In this document: in pieces, positions 42,141-54,295 of the stretch
Layout: each line of letters starts with the position of its first letter
Numbering within the stretch: the first letter of the stretch is position 1
DNA from: Halichoerus grypus
Lineage: Eukaryota; Chordata; Mammalia; Carnivora; Phocidae
Direction: 5' to 3'
Assembly: GCF_964656455.1 (NCBI RefSeq)
Contig: NC_135712.1
Location: 68,081,239 to 68,145,238, forward strand
Length of the DNA stretch: 64,000 nucleotides
Made by a program: the position numbers and the translations under genes
The notes under the pieces: model-generated
Seen by the model: the letters and a program-made list of their open reading frames with translations, nothing else
What the model was told of the DNA's origin: nothing
The model's database searches: none

Positions 42141-44361
42141 ACCTCCCCACAAAAAATAGCGATGCAAATACTGGACAAAGCTGACATTCAAGTAAATCTG
42201 ACACTCTGGGTGTTATAGGGCAATTATTGCACTTTGTGGTGAATGCTCATATTTACAGTCATTATGAGGAATTAGCCCTGTTTACCAGGACTCAACACAA
42301 TGGATTATGGTTATTACTTTTGGATGGCTCTAGAAATTCCCATGGGAGTGGGTAAATTAGATCGCAACAATTGGAATTGGGATGAACTGTAAACTGTACT
42401 TAATAACATGGGATCTGGCTCTACCTCTGCCCCAAGTATATGCCCCCACCTCAGCACTATTCTTTCCTCTTTCTTCTTCCCTTTGGTACCCAATTTACTC
42501 TTTATCCCAGGAGGTCAGGGTGCAAGTGGGTTTACAGCTGCAGCACCGAAACATGGGAGTCCCATGTGGCTTCAGGCACTTGACCAAAAATATCCCATGC
42601 CATCACACACCCTGGTCCTCTGGCCCAGACTTTGCTCCCAGAAGCCAGAACTATTTGCACACCTCCCAGAACATTTCATTCTGCAGGCCTGTAGGCTTCC
42701 ACATCAAAGCCTTCTAGGATTACCTCCCAATTTTCTCCTCTTCCTAGCTCTGAGCTGCTTCCGAAGATCAAAACCACAGGCATAAATACTGCCCGATGGC
42801 CTCTCAGTTTCTGAGGAGTCCCCCATAGGCTGACGGCCCAGAGAATAATTCAGAAAGTGGCTGAAAGATGGACATCTTCTGGATTGAGAAGTTGTTTCAT
42901 TTTAGCACAAAATAAAATGCTTACATTTTCATGTTCAAATATGGAAACCTGTATTGCGCCTGCTCCAAGTTCTCTCCGAAAGTGATGCAGAACACTGTAT
43001 AATGTAGACGTGTCCATGGTGCTTGATGATTCTGAGGCATGCACAGAGCCAGGCAGGGCTCTCAGATGGAACGGCTGCACGTACTTCTGCCTTCAAGGCA
43101 GGCGGCCGCTGTCCTGAGAGGGGGCTGGGGATAGGGAAAATCCGTGCCTTCCTTGTGGGCTTCTTCTTGTTGAATTTTGCTCCACAGGTTGGAGGACAAG
43201 TGCCAGTCCTCCTAACTAGGCCTTAAAAGTCTGGGTGGAGTGGACTCTCGCTGGAGCCTGTGGAGATTATAAAACAAGAAGCTCACTGCCTTGCGTGGCA
43301 GGAGTAGGAGCCAGTGTGAAGGTGTAGGAGTTGGAAGGAAGTTGGAAATCAGCCCCCTGTGGCCCTTCACTTTGAGATTCACAAAGAAAAAAGAGATGTC
43401 TCCCCTCTGAAAGGTAAGAGTTTCAATTCATCTGAACTCTGATTATTATAGTCTGTTTTAGCTCCAGTGGCATATTTCCATAATGTATGTAAATTATATT
43501 TGAATTCTTGTAAACCCATGCTCTAAGGCAAAATCAAACACCCAATCTTACTCCTGAGGTGGGGCCTTCAGAGCTGGAATACTGCCTAGTGCCCTCTGAA
43601 GGGGCTATTATTAGAGTGATAGAGGATGGAGAAGATTGCCTGGAAACTAGAGAAGCACCAACTACAGTTTTGTCTTTTTCTCCTTAGCAAAATGGAACCT
43701 CCTTCCTGCACCTGAAGACCTCCCTCACTGCAGGTTATTCCAAAGAAGAAGCAGCTTGACTTCCAAATACCTTTACTGGACATAAGGGTGTCTAAAGGAG
43801 ATGAGAATGGCTGAGGGCATCTCTTGTGCGGGATGCGTCTGCTGCATGAAACAGTTCTTCATGAGTGAGAAGGGGGTTCAGGATGGAGATGACACCAGTA
43901 CCCCCTTCTACCACTCCAAATCTCTACTTCCTGTTGCTGCTCTGTCCGAAACTACAGCATCCTCACCAGGACCACACAGGGAACAAATGCAAGCCACCCA
44001 CAGTCCCCTTAGCTCTAGTTAAAACATGGCACAGATAAGATGACATTTGAAGATGAGAAGGACAGAAAAATAAATGCATAAAAATAAAAAAAAAAGCTCT
44101 TGTGTTTTCCTGGCACATTGGTATGAGTGCCTGAGAGTGGATGTAGGCCAGAAGGTTACATGGGCACTCCAGCGCCGGCCCCAGAAGACATTCCTGGCAA
44201 ACCTCTTCAGAGGGAGGACGTGAGCAGGCGATGGAAGCATCCAGGAGGAGTAAGCAGCTGCTGCAGCACTTGCTGATCAATGGGTGCTTGATCACTCACA
44301 CGGAGGGAAAGAACCAGGAATTCCCTGATAGTGACACTTGAATCATCTTTTGTGTTTCCAG
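42141..44361. other. Unique noncoding stretch, possible conserved block near 42850-43050
   Basis: About 42850-43050 is unique, moderately AT-rich and unlike any repeat; it has the feel of a conserved noncoding element, unverified. 44068-44096 ('aataaatgcataaaaataaa' plus ten A) looks like a retroposon tail but no parent body can be named upstream. Frames at 42382-42785 and 43801-44022 are unrecognised. Confidence 0.3.
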
Positions 44362-44424
44362 ATGCATTAAAAATAGAGACGAACCGCCAAGCATGGAATA
44401 TATGAAGTCTTACAGAGAAGAGTG
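44362..44424 (+). other. Exon-like 63-bp segment (unproven)
   Basis: A pyrimidine-rich tract ending TTTTGTGTTTCCAG gives a strong 3' splice site before 44362, and GTAAAG follows 44424. Between them one frame is open throughout (CIKNRDEPPSMEYMKSYREE then a split Trp codon). The length is a multiple of three, so the segment would be a frame-preserving exon. I do not recognise the peptide. An open frame of 21 codons is common by chance, so this is a candidate only. Confidence 0.2.
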
Positions 44425-46261
44425 GTAAAGTATTTGTTTTGACAAATCACCTTGCAAGTGATATAAAAGCAGTATGGAGAAAAATGTCCTCACCTAATGC
44501 TGCATTAGAACGTGCGTCCTATAGCCTAAATCTGTTCATGACATTAAAATATATTTTTTATTGGTGTTTTTATAGGTGTTTATAAGCTGAATGCACTCCA
44601 GAAAATAGGAGCGAAAAATAGTTTCTAAGACGCATAAAAGGCTCTAGAATTGGAGTTGCATAAGAAGTAAAAAGAAACAATATAAAAGTAGAAGAAGAAA
44701 GGTATAAATATTACAACAGGACATAGAACTATCTTAGGACCTTTACTGAGGGATTAAAAACATCGGATAAGTCTATAAAAGCCTCTGAGAGGCTGTAGAA
44801 AAAGCTAGATCATGTAGAGTATTGATGTCCTTTTGGGAGTTTAAAACAAAACACCTGAGTTATTCATGAAAGTAATATCTAAAGATCTTAAAGGACTATA
44901 AAGTGTAGTTTCACAGTTCAGAAAGATAGACCGAGTTCTGGGCACCCTTCCCTCTATTCTGGACAGTGGTAGAATTCTGGGTATATCCTGAGAAGATGCG
45001 GAGACAATTTCAGAGGATTTCTGGCTGAAGAAAGCATACTGTTGGCTGTCTTGAGCTCGGTCCCTTTAAAGTCAGAAGTGACCACCCTTGGGCTGGGTAG
45101 CCCTTACCGTGGACCTCACATAGTTCACCCACAGGCTTGCTCCCAGCCAACTTCCAAGCTCTGTGCTCCTCCTCCTGAGCTCATCTGTATGTAGTCTTGC
45201 TCCTGGGCTACTTGACTGATTTTTACTAAGGATTTGCTTCCATCTTTGCATGACCAAGCCTTGGCTAAGCCACTATTTCTGTTGACTCAATTGCGATGTC
45301 TACCTCTGCTGGGGATGGTTGTAGCTTTCATAGCTGACACACAGCCCAGCTTGAACCCGATCTCTTCTTTGGTCGTTGTGAGTAGCAAGAAGCACTATCT
45401 TTTGGAATCACTGCAGGACTCACACACTTAAATGCACAAAGTCAGTTTCTATGGCTATCGCTGCATCCAGATTGGACAGTGCCCTTGGCTGAGACATCCT
45501 TTACCTCTGTTTCAGATAAACTCAGCTGGCATTTAAAATCTCAGTGCACTTCCTCCACCTTGTCCAGAGGAAAGTAAAATGAAAGACTTCATCAAGAAAT
45601 GGAGAAGAACCACGTGGTTGGTCACTGCTGCTGCGTGAATCTTGGGTCTGGAGCTTGAAGGTGGCGGTATAAATGTAGCTAGCGCTGCTACTGCATTTGC
45701 TTGACGCACCTTTAAAATGTACAGTATAGTTCACCTTTCAGGGCTGGAACGGTATTTCAAAAATAGATTCAAATGATGCTCAAGTGTTTGGTTCTAACAG
45801 AGCCAGGGATTCTGTCCTGAAATGCATCCTGCCGCATGGGGAAAGGACCCAGTCTTCTATGTCTCTTGCTCCAAACCCTTCTCTCTTCCAGAGGCTGGAG
45901 AAAAATGTGGGTCTACGTCTTGAAATAATGTGCCTTGAACAAGAATCATTAACCTGTAGAAAACCTGTATTACTTTGGAACAAATTCTCAGTTTACGGAA
46001 GCCTATGGAAATAGCAAAAACAAGCATGAAAAGAAGCAGTAACTTTAGCAGTCATAAACTAAGCGGATAACCTGAAAAATAAAGTTGTGTGTGCCCAAAA
46101 CTATATTTAATTAGTTTGGCCTTTTTTTTCCCCCCCCCATCCTTTTCCTCTTTTACATTTCTTTTCTAAAATTAAGTGCTCTTTCATGATCCACTTAATG
46201 TTGTCAAAGATGTCAAGTCCAGAAATTAGGATGGCTTTTCTTGAGTAATAAACAGGCGGCA
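44425..46261. other. Unique noncoding stretch
   Basis: No repeat or exon is recognised. 45640-45745 is unusually CpG-containing for its surroundings ('ggtggcggtataaatgtagc', 'gctagcgctgctactgc') and may be a regulatory block. Homopolymer T then C runs lie at about 46122-46138. Confidence 0.3.
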
Positions 46262-46400
46262 GCATGGCGAGGTAGAAACAGCTTGGGTTCTAGTTCTGTC
46301 CTTGCTGCTAACCCTGGGTACCTCTCTGGGCCTCTCTTTTTATATCTATAAAGTAAAGGGGCTCTTGGGAGTGCCCTTCTGGCTCTAAAATCCACCAGCT
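46262..46400 (+). repeat. MIR SINE, + strand
   Basis: 'gcttgggttctagttctgtc', 'cttgctgctaaccctgggta', 'cctctctgggcctctctttt' and 'tataaagtaaaggggctctt' in MIR order. Confidence 0.6.
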
Positions 46401-46687
46401 CTGTACTGTGCATGGTTTCCTCTGTCTGGAAGTTTCTATGTTTCTCATAAACTGTCATAAGAGCCAGAGTTCAGGAGGAAGGGAAACCTGGTGACTCCAT
46501 TTGTGACAATGTTCAGCACTTTTAAATGCAAATGTAGGTAATTAATTTGTCATCATTGCTTGAATATATTATACTTTAAAAACACCGTATTCTAAAATAT
46601 AATCTTTAGAAAAACAAATTTGTAATGGAAAATAAATAATTGTTACCGCTTGTCTCAAACCCTGCAGGGCCCCTCAATCATCACCTA

Positions 46688-46840
46688 CAGCGTGGTTCTC
46701 AACCCTGGCTATGCATTAACATCACCCAGAGAGCTTTTAAATATACCGGCGCCTGCCCTCCCCCCTCAGAATTTCTGATCTAACTGGTCTGGTGTGAGGC
46801 CCGATACCAGTATTTTAAGAGTCAAGTTAAGAACCAGTGG
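46688..46840 (+). mobile_element. MER5-type hAT (Charlie) element
   Basis: Begins CAGCGTGGTTCTCAACCCTG and ends AGTTAAGAACCAGTGG, with 'cattaacatcacccagagag', 'tctgatctaactggtctggt' and 'cgataccagtattttaagag' between. This is the MER5A layout; the body is slightly shortened. Confidence 0.8.
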
Positions 46841-46954
46841 CCTGCAAAATAATTTCAATTTCTGGGGCTGGTGTCTAAGATCTCCCAGGGGTGACTCACA
46901 CCTATTGGCCTCCATGCTGACCACCTGTGGTCCCCTCCAGCATGCCATCATGTT

Positions 46955-47105
46955 CACAGTGTTGTTTCACATTTCCGTACCTTTGCACCTGCTCTGGTGG
47001 CCTGGAATGCCATCACTCCATGAGGCCTGCCTATTCTTTCCTGCAGGTTTCTTTGTTAACATAGTTCCTATAATACTTTTGTAATGGCCTGCTTTGTAGT
47101 CATCT
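46955..47105 (+). repeat. L2 LINE fragment, + strand
   Basis: 'gtacctttgcacctgctctg' and 'gtggcctggaatgccatcac' are the 'upstream gene-poor' L2 3' blocks. It may be joined to, or a separate copy from, the L2 that follows at 47155. Confidence 0.5.
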
Positions 47106-47154
47106 TCCTATATTGTAAATATTTTATCCATAATTGTATGCATTTGTATTCATA

Positions 47155-47690
47155 AATCTGACCATCTCTCTCTCATGTTTAAAACTCCCGAGTGGCTTCT
47201 CATTGTTCTAGGAATAGCATCCACACCTTTTACCTTACCTATAAGGCTCTATGTAATCTGAAACTTCCTCTTTCTCAGACCTCTTCTCTGAAACACTTCC
47301 CACTTGTTCACTTCACTCCAGCCTTACCAGTGTTCTGTTCCTAAAACATGTCGAGCTTGTTCTCATCCCAGGGCTTTTGCAATGTTGTTCCTTCGACCTG
47401 GGACCTCTCTCATCCTTTCATTTGACTCCTTCCCAATATTCAGACTTTAGCTCAAATGTCACTTCCTTACAGTGGCCTTTCCTGACCACCATAGCTCAAG
47501 TAACACACCCCATCCCACTCTTCACTATCCTACCGTTTTTATGGCCTTTTAGGACTTATACTATCTGAAATGATAATTTTATTTTGTACACATGAGTACT
47601 GAAAACCTCCTATTACTGGAACATAAGTTCTATGAAGATAGGAACTTTCTCTGTCTAGTAGGGACTCAATAAATATTGAATGGATGAATG
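47155..47690 (+). repeat. L2 LINE 3' end, + strand, nearly complete terminus
   Basis: Among the clearest L2 copies here: 'gtggcttctcattgttctag', 'aaggctctatgtaatctgaa', 'cttcactccagccttaccag', 'cagggcttttgcaatgttgt', 'cagactttagctcaaatgtc', 'agtggcctttcctgaccacc', 'gtaagttctatgaag'-like block and the end 'gactcaataaatattgaatg'. Confidence 0.9.
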
Positions 47691-47751
47691 CTATTTGTCT
47701 CTTCTATAAGATAATGCTATGCTATTTGTCTCTTCTATAAGATAATGCTAT
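47690..47751 (+). repeat. Perfect 31-bp tandem duplication
   Basis: Two identical 31-bp units at 47690-47720 and 47721-47751, each GCTATTTGTCTCTTCT then ATAAGATAATGCTAT. They lie directly after the L2 terminus. Perfect identity points to a recent replication-slippage or unequal-exchange event, or an assembly duplication. Confidence 0.95.
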
Positions 47752-47754
47752 GCC

Positions 47755-48804
47755 TGTGACTAGAAAGAAGGTGTCAATAAGTGTTTGATGAATAAATGTT
47801 TACATGTCATAGACGTTTCTCCTTAACAGTATGACCAAACATCTCTAAATAACACTAGTAAAAATTAGTCTGACATGCATCTGCGTTCTTATTAACATCC
47901 AGTTAAAAAAAAAAAAACAAAACAGAAAAGGGTATATTTTTCTTTTTATAAGAAAATTAGATTCTGTCCATTACTTCATAATCTTCATTTCTAGTACCCA
48001 CACCAATGGGGGCTCCCCCTCTCTAGCAAATAACAAAGCAAATAACAAAGGAAAGAGATTGCTCTGGGAGCCAATTTTGCCTAGAAGCCCCAAATTTAAA
48101 CTGAAACCACTGCTCTGAGCCAAGATGAGAGGAAAACAGTTTTTTTCTGAACATTCAAATCAGGGGCTTTCCAAATAGGTGATTGGACAAGTGAAGGTGG
48201 AGAATGGGCAGTAATGAGAGAGGAACCACTGGGCTCTGCATCCAGAGTCTGGGCCCAGAGCCCCCCTTAGCCCTTTACCTGCCGTTTAACCCTGACTTCT
48301 AGGTCCCTTATGAAATCATTGAGGAGGAGGTCCTGGTCGCTGATGGTGATGGTGGTAATTGTAATCTCTTCTCTCCAGTTTGGCTCTTACCCTGGCATAC
48401 CTAACCTGGCATACAGAATACCTGGGCAGGTTGTCAGAATCTTTAGGAGCAAGTGTGGAGCCACACAGGACTCTCTAGAAAACAGGAGTCAAGTATAGTC
48501 TGAGAAGAAAGGTATAGCAGGTCTGTTTTCCCATGGATAAAATGAGGGGTTGAGCTAGATAGTCTTTAGTGTTTCCTCTGTTTCTAACCTGCTCAGTCTG
48601 TAAGAATATGTAAGCATTTTGTTACTGAAGTGATAAATATCCAAACTATAGGTAAAGGGTAATCCAGTTAGTCTTTTCATCTGGTGGTTCTTTCAGCACA
48701 CATGGCTGTTATCCTCTGTGTAAAATTCCATGATGCTTTTTGGTCTGCAGAATACCATGTGGCAAATTGAGGTCATAAATTACCATTGCAGTGAGGTCTG
48801 GTTG
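47755..48804. other. Unique noncoding stretch
   Basis: A run of 13 A lies near 47907. No gene or element is recognised. Confidence 0.3.
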
Positions 48805-49035
48805 GGATGCTGCAGAGCCGCATTGTCCCATACAGTAGCCACTACCTACATGTGGATATTAAAGTTAAAATTTGTTAAAATTAAAATAAAATTAAAAATT
48901 CAGCTTCTCCATTGCATTAGTTTCATTTCAAGTGATCAGTAGCCACATGTGACTAGCGAGTGAGGTCTGTATTGGACAGAACAAATCTGTTCATTTCCAT
49001 CATCATAGAAAGTTCTCTTGTACAGTGCTGGTTTA
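48805..49035. mobile_element. hAT/Charlie-type nonautonomous DNA element
   Basis: Left side 'gccgcattgtcccatacagt' then 'agccactacctacatgtgga'; right side 'agtagccacatgtgactagc', 'gtattggacagaacaaatct' and 'catcatagaaagttctcttg' up to CAGTGCTG. The paired 'agccac...catgtg' blocks in opposite orientation around an AT-rich core are characteristic of a short Charlie-group element. Subfamily not assigned. Confidence 0.7.
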
Positions 49036-50109
49036 CAGGGAACCCCTGCTAAGGATGAGAGAAGTCTAGTTAGAGAGCTGCTAAGACCCTATCCATTTGC
49101 AAGGCTGAGTGATTCTGTGGCTTTGTATTGGGAAGTTCATATTTCTGCTCTTCCTCTGCTGAAAGTCTTTTGGTCTGCAAAGGTGCTGAGGCTGGTGGAG
49201 AGGGACAAAACAACTGCGGAGTTCCTGTCTGCCAGATTAAGAGATGATGAGATGCTACCGGAAAGCCTTTTAAAAAGCTGAAGACTTACATGAGTATAAG
49301 GCATGACGATTGTGAAGTGAACGTATTAGACACAAAGGCAGCTTGGTCCTGGCTCCTCCTTGACTTCCATCCCTCCAGCCCAATCAGAGTGAAGTTGGAT
49401 TTGAAGCAGTAGGTTTTGGTTGCCATTGGCAACTGAATCTCCACCTGGTCCAAGCTCTGGGAACCTCAGTTAGACAATGTGGGAGAGTTCAGGAAAGAGC
49501 ATGGAGAGCTGATTTCTGCTAGGGAGAGTTGTGTTTGTGTTGGCTTTAAGGGAGCCCCCAGGTGGTGGTGACCTCCCTTTATGAGAGGTCATGAGGTGGG
49601 CCTGAATGAGGGGCTCAGCCAGGTTCAAAAACTAGGGGAAGCTCCCTATCTAGGGAGAGGATTAGTGGTGCTACCTTCTTCCCCAGGTGAAGAGGGAGCT
49701 CACAGAAAAGGTGACTCTTTGTCTACCCTCTCTCATGTCTCCTGGTTGGGCTTTCCCTCTCCTTCTTCTCATGTCTTTTCATCTTGGTTTTAACTCATTA
49801 CATCCTGTCATGACAACATAGTATGTTAACTGTTGTATAAAAGGCATTACTTTTGATGAATGTGGTGACTACATTCACATGCCCTCTGTTTAGGTTAGGT
49901 TTCATGGGCCTCTGATGGAAGAGGACTCTGGGAAGGATTTGGAAGGTAACTTCATCTGTTGCCATTGTGAACACTACCTCCAAGCACATGACACTGTGCT
50001 GGAGCTGTAGGAAACCAGTGATAAAGGCACAAACTCCCAAACAAAGGCCGGTGTATTTAGAATACATACTAAGAGAGTACAACTCTACATGTTGACTCTT
50101 GGGTGTAAA
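49036..50109. other. Unique noncoding stretch
   Basis: No element or exon recognised. Confidence 0.3.
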
Positions 50110-50310
50110 GTCATAGGCTATGAGCTACATGGGCCTTGATTCAGATTTTATTTATTGACTGTTATTATCTTTGGGCTCCATTAGCCTCAGTCTACTCATA
50201 TGTAGAATGGAAATAATAATGCCTCACTCACAGAGATCTTGTAGGAATGAGTGATGTATAAAGGACCGAGCAGAAGGCTTGACACATTGAGTCACTTAAC
50301 AAATTATTTC
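50110..50310 (+). repeat. MIR SINE, + strand
   Basis: 'ttagcctcagtctactcata', 'tgtagaatggaaataataat', 'agatcttgtaggaatgagtg' and 'atgtataaaggaccgagcag' in MIR order. Confidence 0.65.
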
Positions 50311-51354
50311 CACTCTCTTTATGAGGGGTCAGAACTATGATTTGGATGGGAGTGATGGAACAACTATGGGAATTGGGAATCACTACACTTTACAATCGAT
50401 AAGGTAGGGATAGGGGTGGGTTTGGCTTACTGGTCCTCCCTATAGGAGGAGTTATGAAGGAGCCTATATCTCTTTAATCCTGAGTCGGTGGTTGATGTTT
50501 TAGCAGCCATAGCTTCTCTCCAGCTGTGGGCTATAGTTAGACAGGGGCTGATACTTGTAGACAATCTACAACTACTCCTGCAGTGAAATTCCAGAGACTG
50601 ACAGAGGGGCAGCATGTGTACTTTTGGGGGGAGGGGAGGAGGATCTCCATGGCTCCCTGGTGCCTCACATTCAGTGAAATCCTGCTCTAGTCAATGGTAT
50701 TGATTGATCTCTGATGGAAATTTAGTTCTGTTCGGTTTCTCGTTTTACTATAGAATATGAATGTATATTTGTAGAAAGACAGGGGAGGAGTTATCATCAA
50801 CAGTGTGCTGCCTTTCCTGTCAAGAGGGGAGCAGGTAGGGGAAGAGGTGGGAGGTAATTATCTCTGGGACTCTCAGTTGGCCTGGATGTGGGAGTGGTGT
50901 CTTGCTGGAGTGGCACTAGGGAAATGAAGGTTAGAGAGCTCTTTCCACTGAAGAAATGGGAGAAGGAGGTAAGAACAGTCCCAATGTGGGATCAGTGTTC
51001 TGAGTACAAGAGGCAAATGCCCATTGTTGGGTATGAAGTGTGGGGTCAGGAGTAGGATTGGCTTGGGTAAAACTCAACCATGAGCATATCTAAGTTCCCT
51101 TCTCAGAAAATACCTTGGCGAAGCCTTAGTTAGATACCTGATTGCTGTGAAGATGTACTTGGGATATGCAGTAAGAACAAACAAACAAATGACACAGAGA
51201 CCTAGTCCATCACTCTGGTCCCTTTTCACCATATCTAACTTCAAGATGCCTTTATACCAAGGAAACTTTACCTCCTCCCTGGTACCTCACAAACTTTTCT
51301 GAAGAGATCTGTCTTCTCTGAGTGTGATGGAGGGTGTTGAACCACTGGGAAGGA
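50311..51354. other. Unique noncoding stretch
   Basis: No element or exon recognised. Confidence 0.3.
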
Positions 51355-51550
51355 ACTTTACAGTTAGTCAACATCCACTGTGTATCAGGGACAATACTGG
51401 GGACTTTATTATGTCTTTTTACTTCTCATAACATCCCTCTGACCTATGCATGTAAAATCCCAGTTTTACAGATTAAGAACAGACTCAGAGATGTGGAGTA
51501 TCCTTCCCAGGGTGAATAAATGGCAGTGCCAGGATTAGAATTCCAGATTT
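51355..51550 (-). repeat. MIR SINE, minus strand
   Basis: 'catccactgtgtatcaggga', 'cttctcataacatccctctg', 'cccagttttacagattaaga' and 'atggcagtgccaggattaga' follow reverse-complement MIR. Confidence 0.75.
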
Positions 51551-52375
51551 TTAGCCCCAGATCATGGAGAGCCCCTAAATATCATCTTAAGGAATTTGGA
51601 ATTCTTTTAGAAGGCAACAGGGATTTGTTGACTGTGACCAACAGCTTGATGTATGAGAGAAGACATTTTCCTCTTGAGTACACACAAAGAAATTGTACAT
51701 CAGTAAAAGAAGTCTCTAAACCTTTCACATTTTTATGAGCCCTTGTGAAACTCTTGGGCTTGGTTCCTCTTTATGCAGTCAAAACTGTATATGCTATCTG
51801 GCTCCAGTCTTGGGGTTTCTTGAAGCCTGCAGGGTCTCAGGCCATGAGCCACATCAGTTGCCTTGTCTGAAATATACTTGACAATCTTTCTCAGGTCCCA
51901 CATTCTTTATGCCACCCCTGCTCTCAGAGGTGATGGATTTGTGCAATGGAGTAATCCTCTGTAGGGTGATTTGGGAGATTGGACCCCAAACCACTTTTTT
52001 GCATGTTGCCCATTTATTCACACTTCTGTCCACCATGGACACATGCTGTGGTGCCCAGCTCAACTGTACACTTCACGTTTTGTTTTGTGTTGCTACTGTT
52101 TGGGGGCTTGGGGTATTGATATCTGTAATGAGTTCACTGAGGGAAGAGTCCTCAATTTATACATCCTTGAATACCCTATGCCTGCCAGCACAGGGCTGGA
52201 CTTGTAGGATATACTGCATAAATATATACAGAATGAAGGTGATTATCAGGAAGAAACTTCTGAGAGCAGTCCCATGCAGGGGTTGCTTAGAACCAAAGAA
52301 GATTTCTCACTAGTTATTGGCTGGTTATTGCTGAAAGGGCAGGTGAGGGACGTGTTCCCAGAGGCAAAGGGAAGA
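51551..52375. other. Unique noncoding stretch
   Basis: An open frame of 134 codons at 51909-52313 has no domain and no flanking splice logic; left uncalled. Confidence 0.3.
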
Positions 52376-52860
52376 TGTATCAGTTATCTTTTGCTGTGTA
52401 ACAGAATACCCAGGCCTTTGGGCTTAAAACAACTGTTTATTTTCTTACAATTCTATGCATCAGTCATTTGGGTTGCGATCAGCTGGGTGGTTCTTCCACT
52501 GGTCTTAACTGGGATCACTCATGTGGCTATAGTCATTTGACAGCTTGGTTGGGGCTGGATAGTTAAGATGGCTTCACTAGCATGTCTGGCAGTGGGTGCT
52601 AGTTATCAGCCAGGTACTTCTCTCTGTTCATCTTGTGGCATCTCATCCACCAGAAGACCAGACTAAGTTTCCTCACATGATGGTAGATATGTTCTAGGAG
52701 AATAGAAGCAGAAGCTGTAAGACCTTTTGAAGATGAGGCCTGGAAGTCCCATAGCAACTCTTCTGCTATATTCTTTTAGTTTAGGAAAGTCTCATACTAG
52801 CACAGATTCAGGGGGCAGGAAGATTAACTCCACCACTTGATGGAAGGAGAGACAGAATTG
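52376..52860. mobile_element. LTR-like or DNA-transposon-like ancient element
   Basis: Opens TGTATCAGTTATCTTTTGCT with 'gggcttaaaacaactgttta', then 'gctgtaagaccttttgaaga' and 'actccaccacttgatggaag'. This order is shared by a group of ancient mammalian LTRs (MaLR-like). I am confident it is an interspersed element but not of its class or direction of transcription. Confidence 0.55.
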
Positions 52861-53164
52861 CATCACATAAATGAAGGGGGGATTGATGGGGCCAGCATTG
52901 GTAAACAGTCTATCATAGGAGGACTTCTGTTTTTCTGACCTTCTCTTAAGTTTGAACTGCATATTTCCTGAGGAATTCCTGCCTGTGAAGAACAAATTAA
53001 AATTTGGATTCTCAGGCAGATGGTTTAATAACTGCAAGCAGCATCAGGGTTCCTGAATAAAATGATCTTTCTGGGGTATCTGAGGAAAGTTCTGATGGAT
53101 GTCCTAAGCATCCTCCCCACAAAACCTTGAATTATTTCCATACATTTTTAGACATTTAGTAAGG

Positions 53165-53330
53165 AAGGCAGCTTGGTGGAGTGGAAGAGCATGGGTTTGG
53201 GAGTTGGGCAGACCTGGGTTCAGCTAGTCCAGCTTTAGTACTAAGTGACTGGCTATATGGCTTTGAGTAGGTTACTTAACTTCTCTGAAACTTATTTTCC
53301 TCATCCATAATTTGAGTATGTCTATTTTGT
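53165..53330 (+). repeat. MIR SINE, + strand
   Basis: 'cttggtggagtggaagagca', 'tgggcagacctgggttcagc', 'gactggctatatggctttga', 'gtaggttacttaacttctct' and 'cttattttcctcatccataa': a near full-length head and core. Confidence 0.85.
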
Positions 53331-53734
53331 ATGATCGATGTGACGTATCATTCATTCAACAATGGGTGATGATGTTCCGGGAATAATTAGAATCTATTAC
53401 AAGGAAAGAATGAGCTCAGGTTCCTCATTCAGAGCTCCTGAATCAAGCCAGTCTCACCCCCAACCCCCTCCTTACCTTGGCATGCTGGCCAAAAGGTTTC
53501 ACATTTCCCTGAGTCTTCTATTTTATTCTGTCATGAGTGTTGTGAGCAGAGAAGGTCAGAATGGGTCCACTTAGCTAATACTAGTCCCTTGCGGAACGGC
53601 CAGAGAAGGAAGTTTAAGAAAAATAGCCAGAAAGTCTACCTTATGCAACAAGAAATTCTGCTTGAGTACTGAATGGATAAGCCAGAAATGATGCGCCAAG
53701 AATCACATCACTGCTTAGGGCAATAGTGTGGGAT

Positions 53735-53920
53735 TTGGGTACAGAAGACCGGAACCCTGGGCCTTCTAGATCTGAGGTCTTGAGCAAGCCTTTTACCCTA
53801 GTTATCTGTAGGGTGGGGATCAGAAGTTTGTTTTGCAAGTTTGTTTAGAACAGGAGGAAAAAATTGCCAAGAGACTAGCAGAGTTCCTAGAATATAGCAG
53901 GTTCACAGTAAGTGATAGCT
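53735..53920 (+). repeat. MIR-like SINE, + strand
   Basis: 'ggtcttgagcaagcctttta', 'gtagggtggggatcagaagt' and 'gttcctagaatatagcaggt' keep the MIR order; diverged. Confidence 0.45.
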
Positions 53921-54149
53921 TTGTGATAATTCTCAACCCTGTCAACACTGTGTATTGCTGCTCCTGAGTGGTGGGCTCATGCTGTCCACAGGAAGTGACG
54001 GAGTAAGACCATTCCATGCTTTGAATGACCTGCCTCCTGGGATGTGACAGCTGTGTTTCAGAAAAGTTGTGTATCATGTGAATTTTAGAAGTTGAATCCT
54101 ATTTCCTTCTTGACTGACCTGATCATTGATCTCAGTGAAAGTTTATTGT

Positions 54150-54295
54150 ATGAGCAGAGCTGCCACAATCAGCTTCTACTGCTGCCGTCATTCTAGCCAG
54201 GAAATTTGGCTTCAGGAGATTAAGTAAATAACTCGTCCAAGGTCATACAACTAGTAAGTGACATACTTGGGGAATAAGGCTGTCTGATCCAAATG
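54150..54295 (-). repeat. MIR SINE fragment, minus strand
   Basis: 'ggagattaagtaaataactc' and 'gtccaaggtcatacaactag' with 'taagtgacatacttgggg' follow reverse-complement MIR. Confidence 0.65.

Noticed and set aside
44068..44096. AATAAA plus A run as the end of a retrocopy covering 43800-44067
   Set aside because: The upstream sequence matches no gene I recognise and there is no convincing target-site duplication, so I only mention it in the stretch entry.
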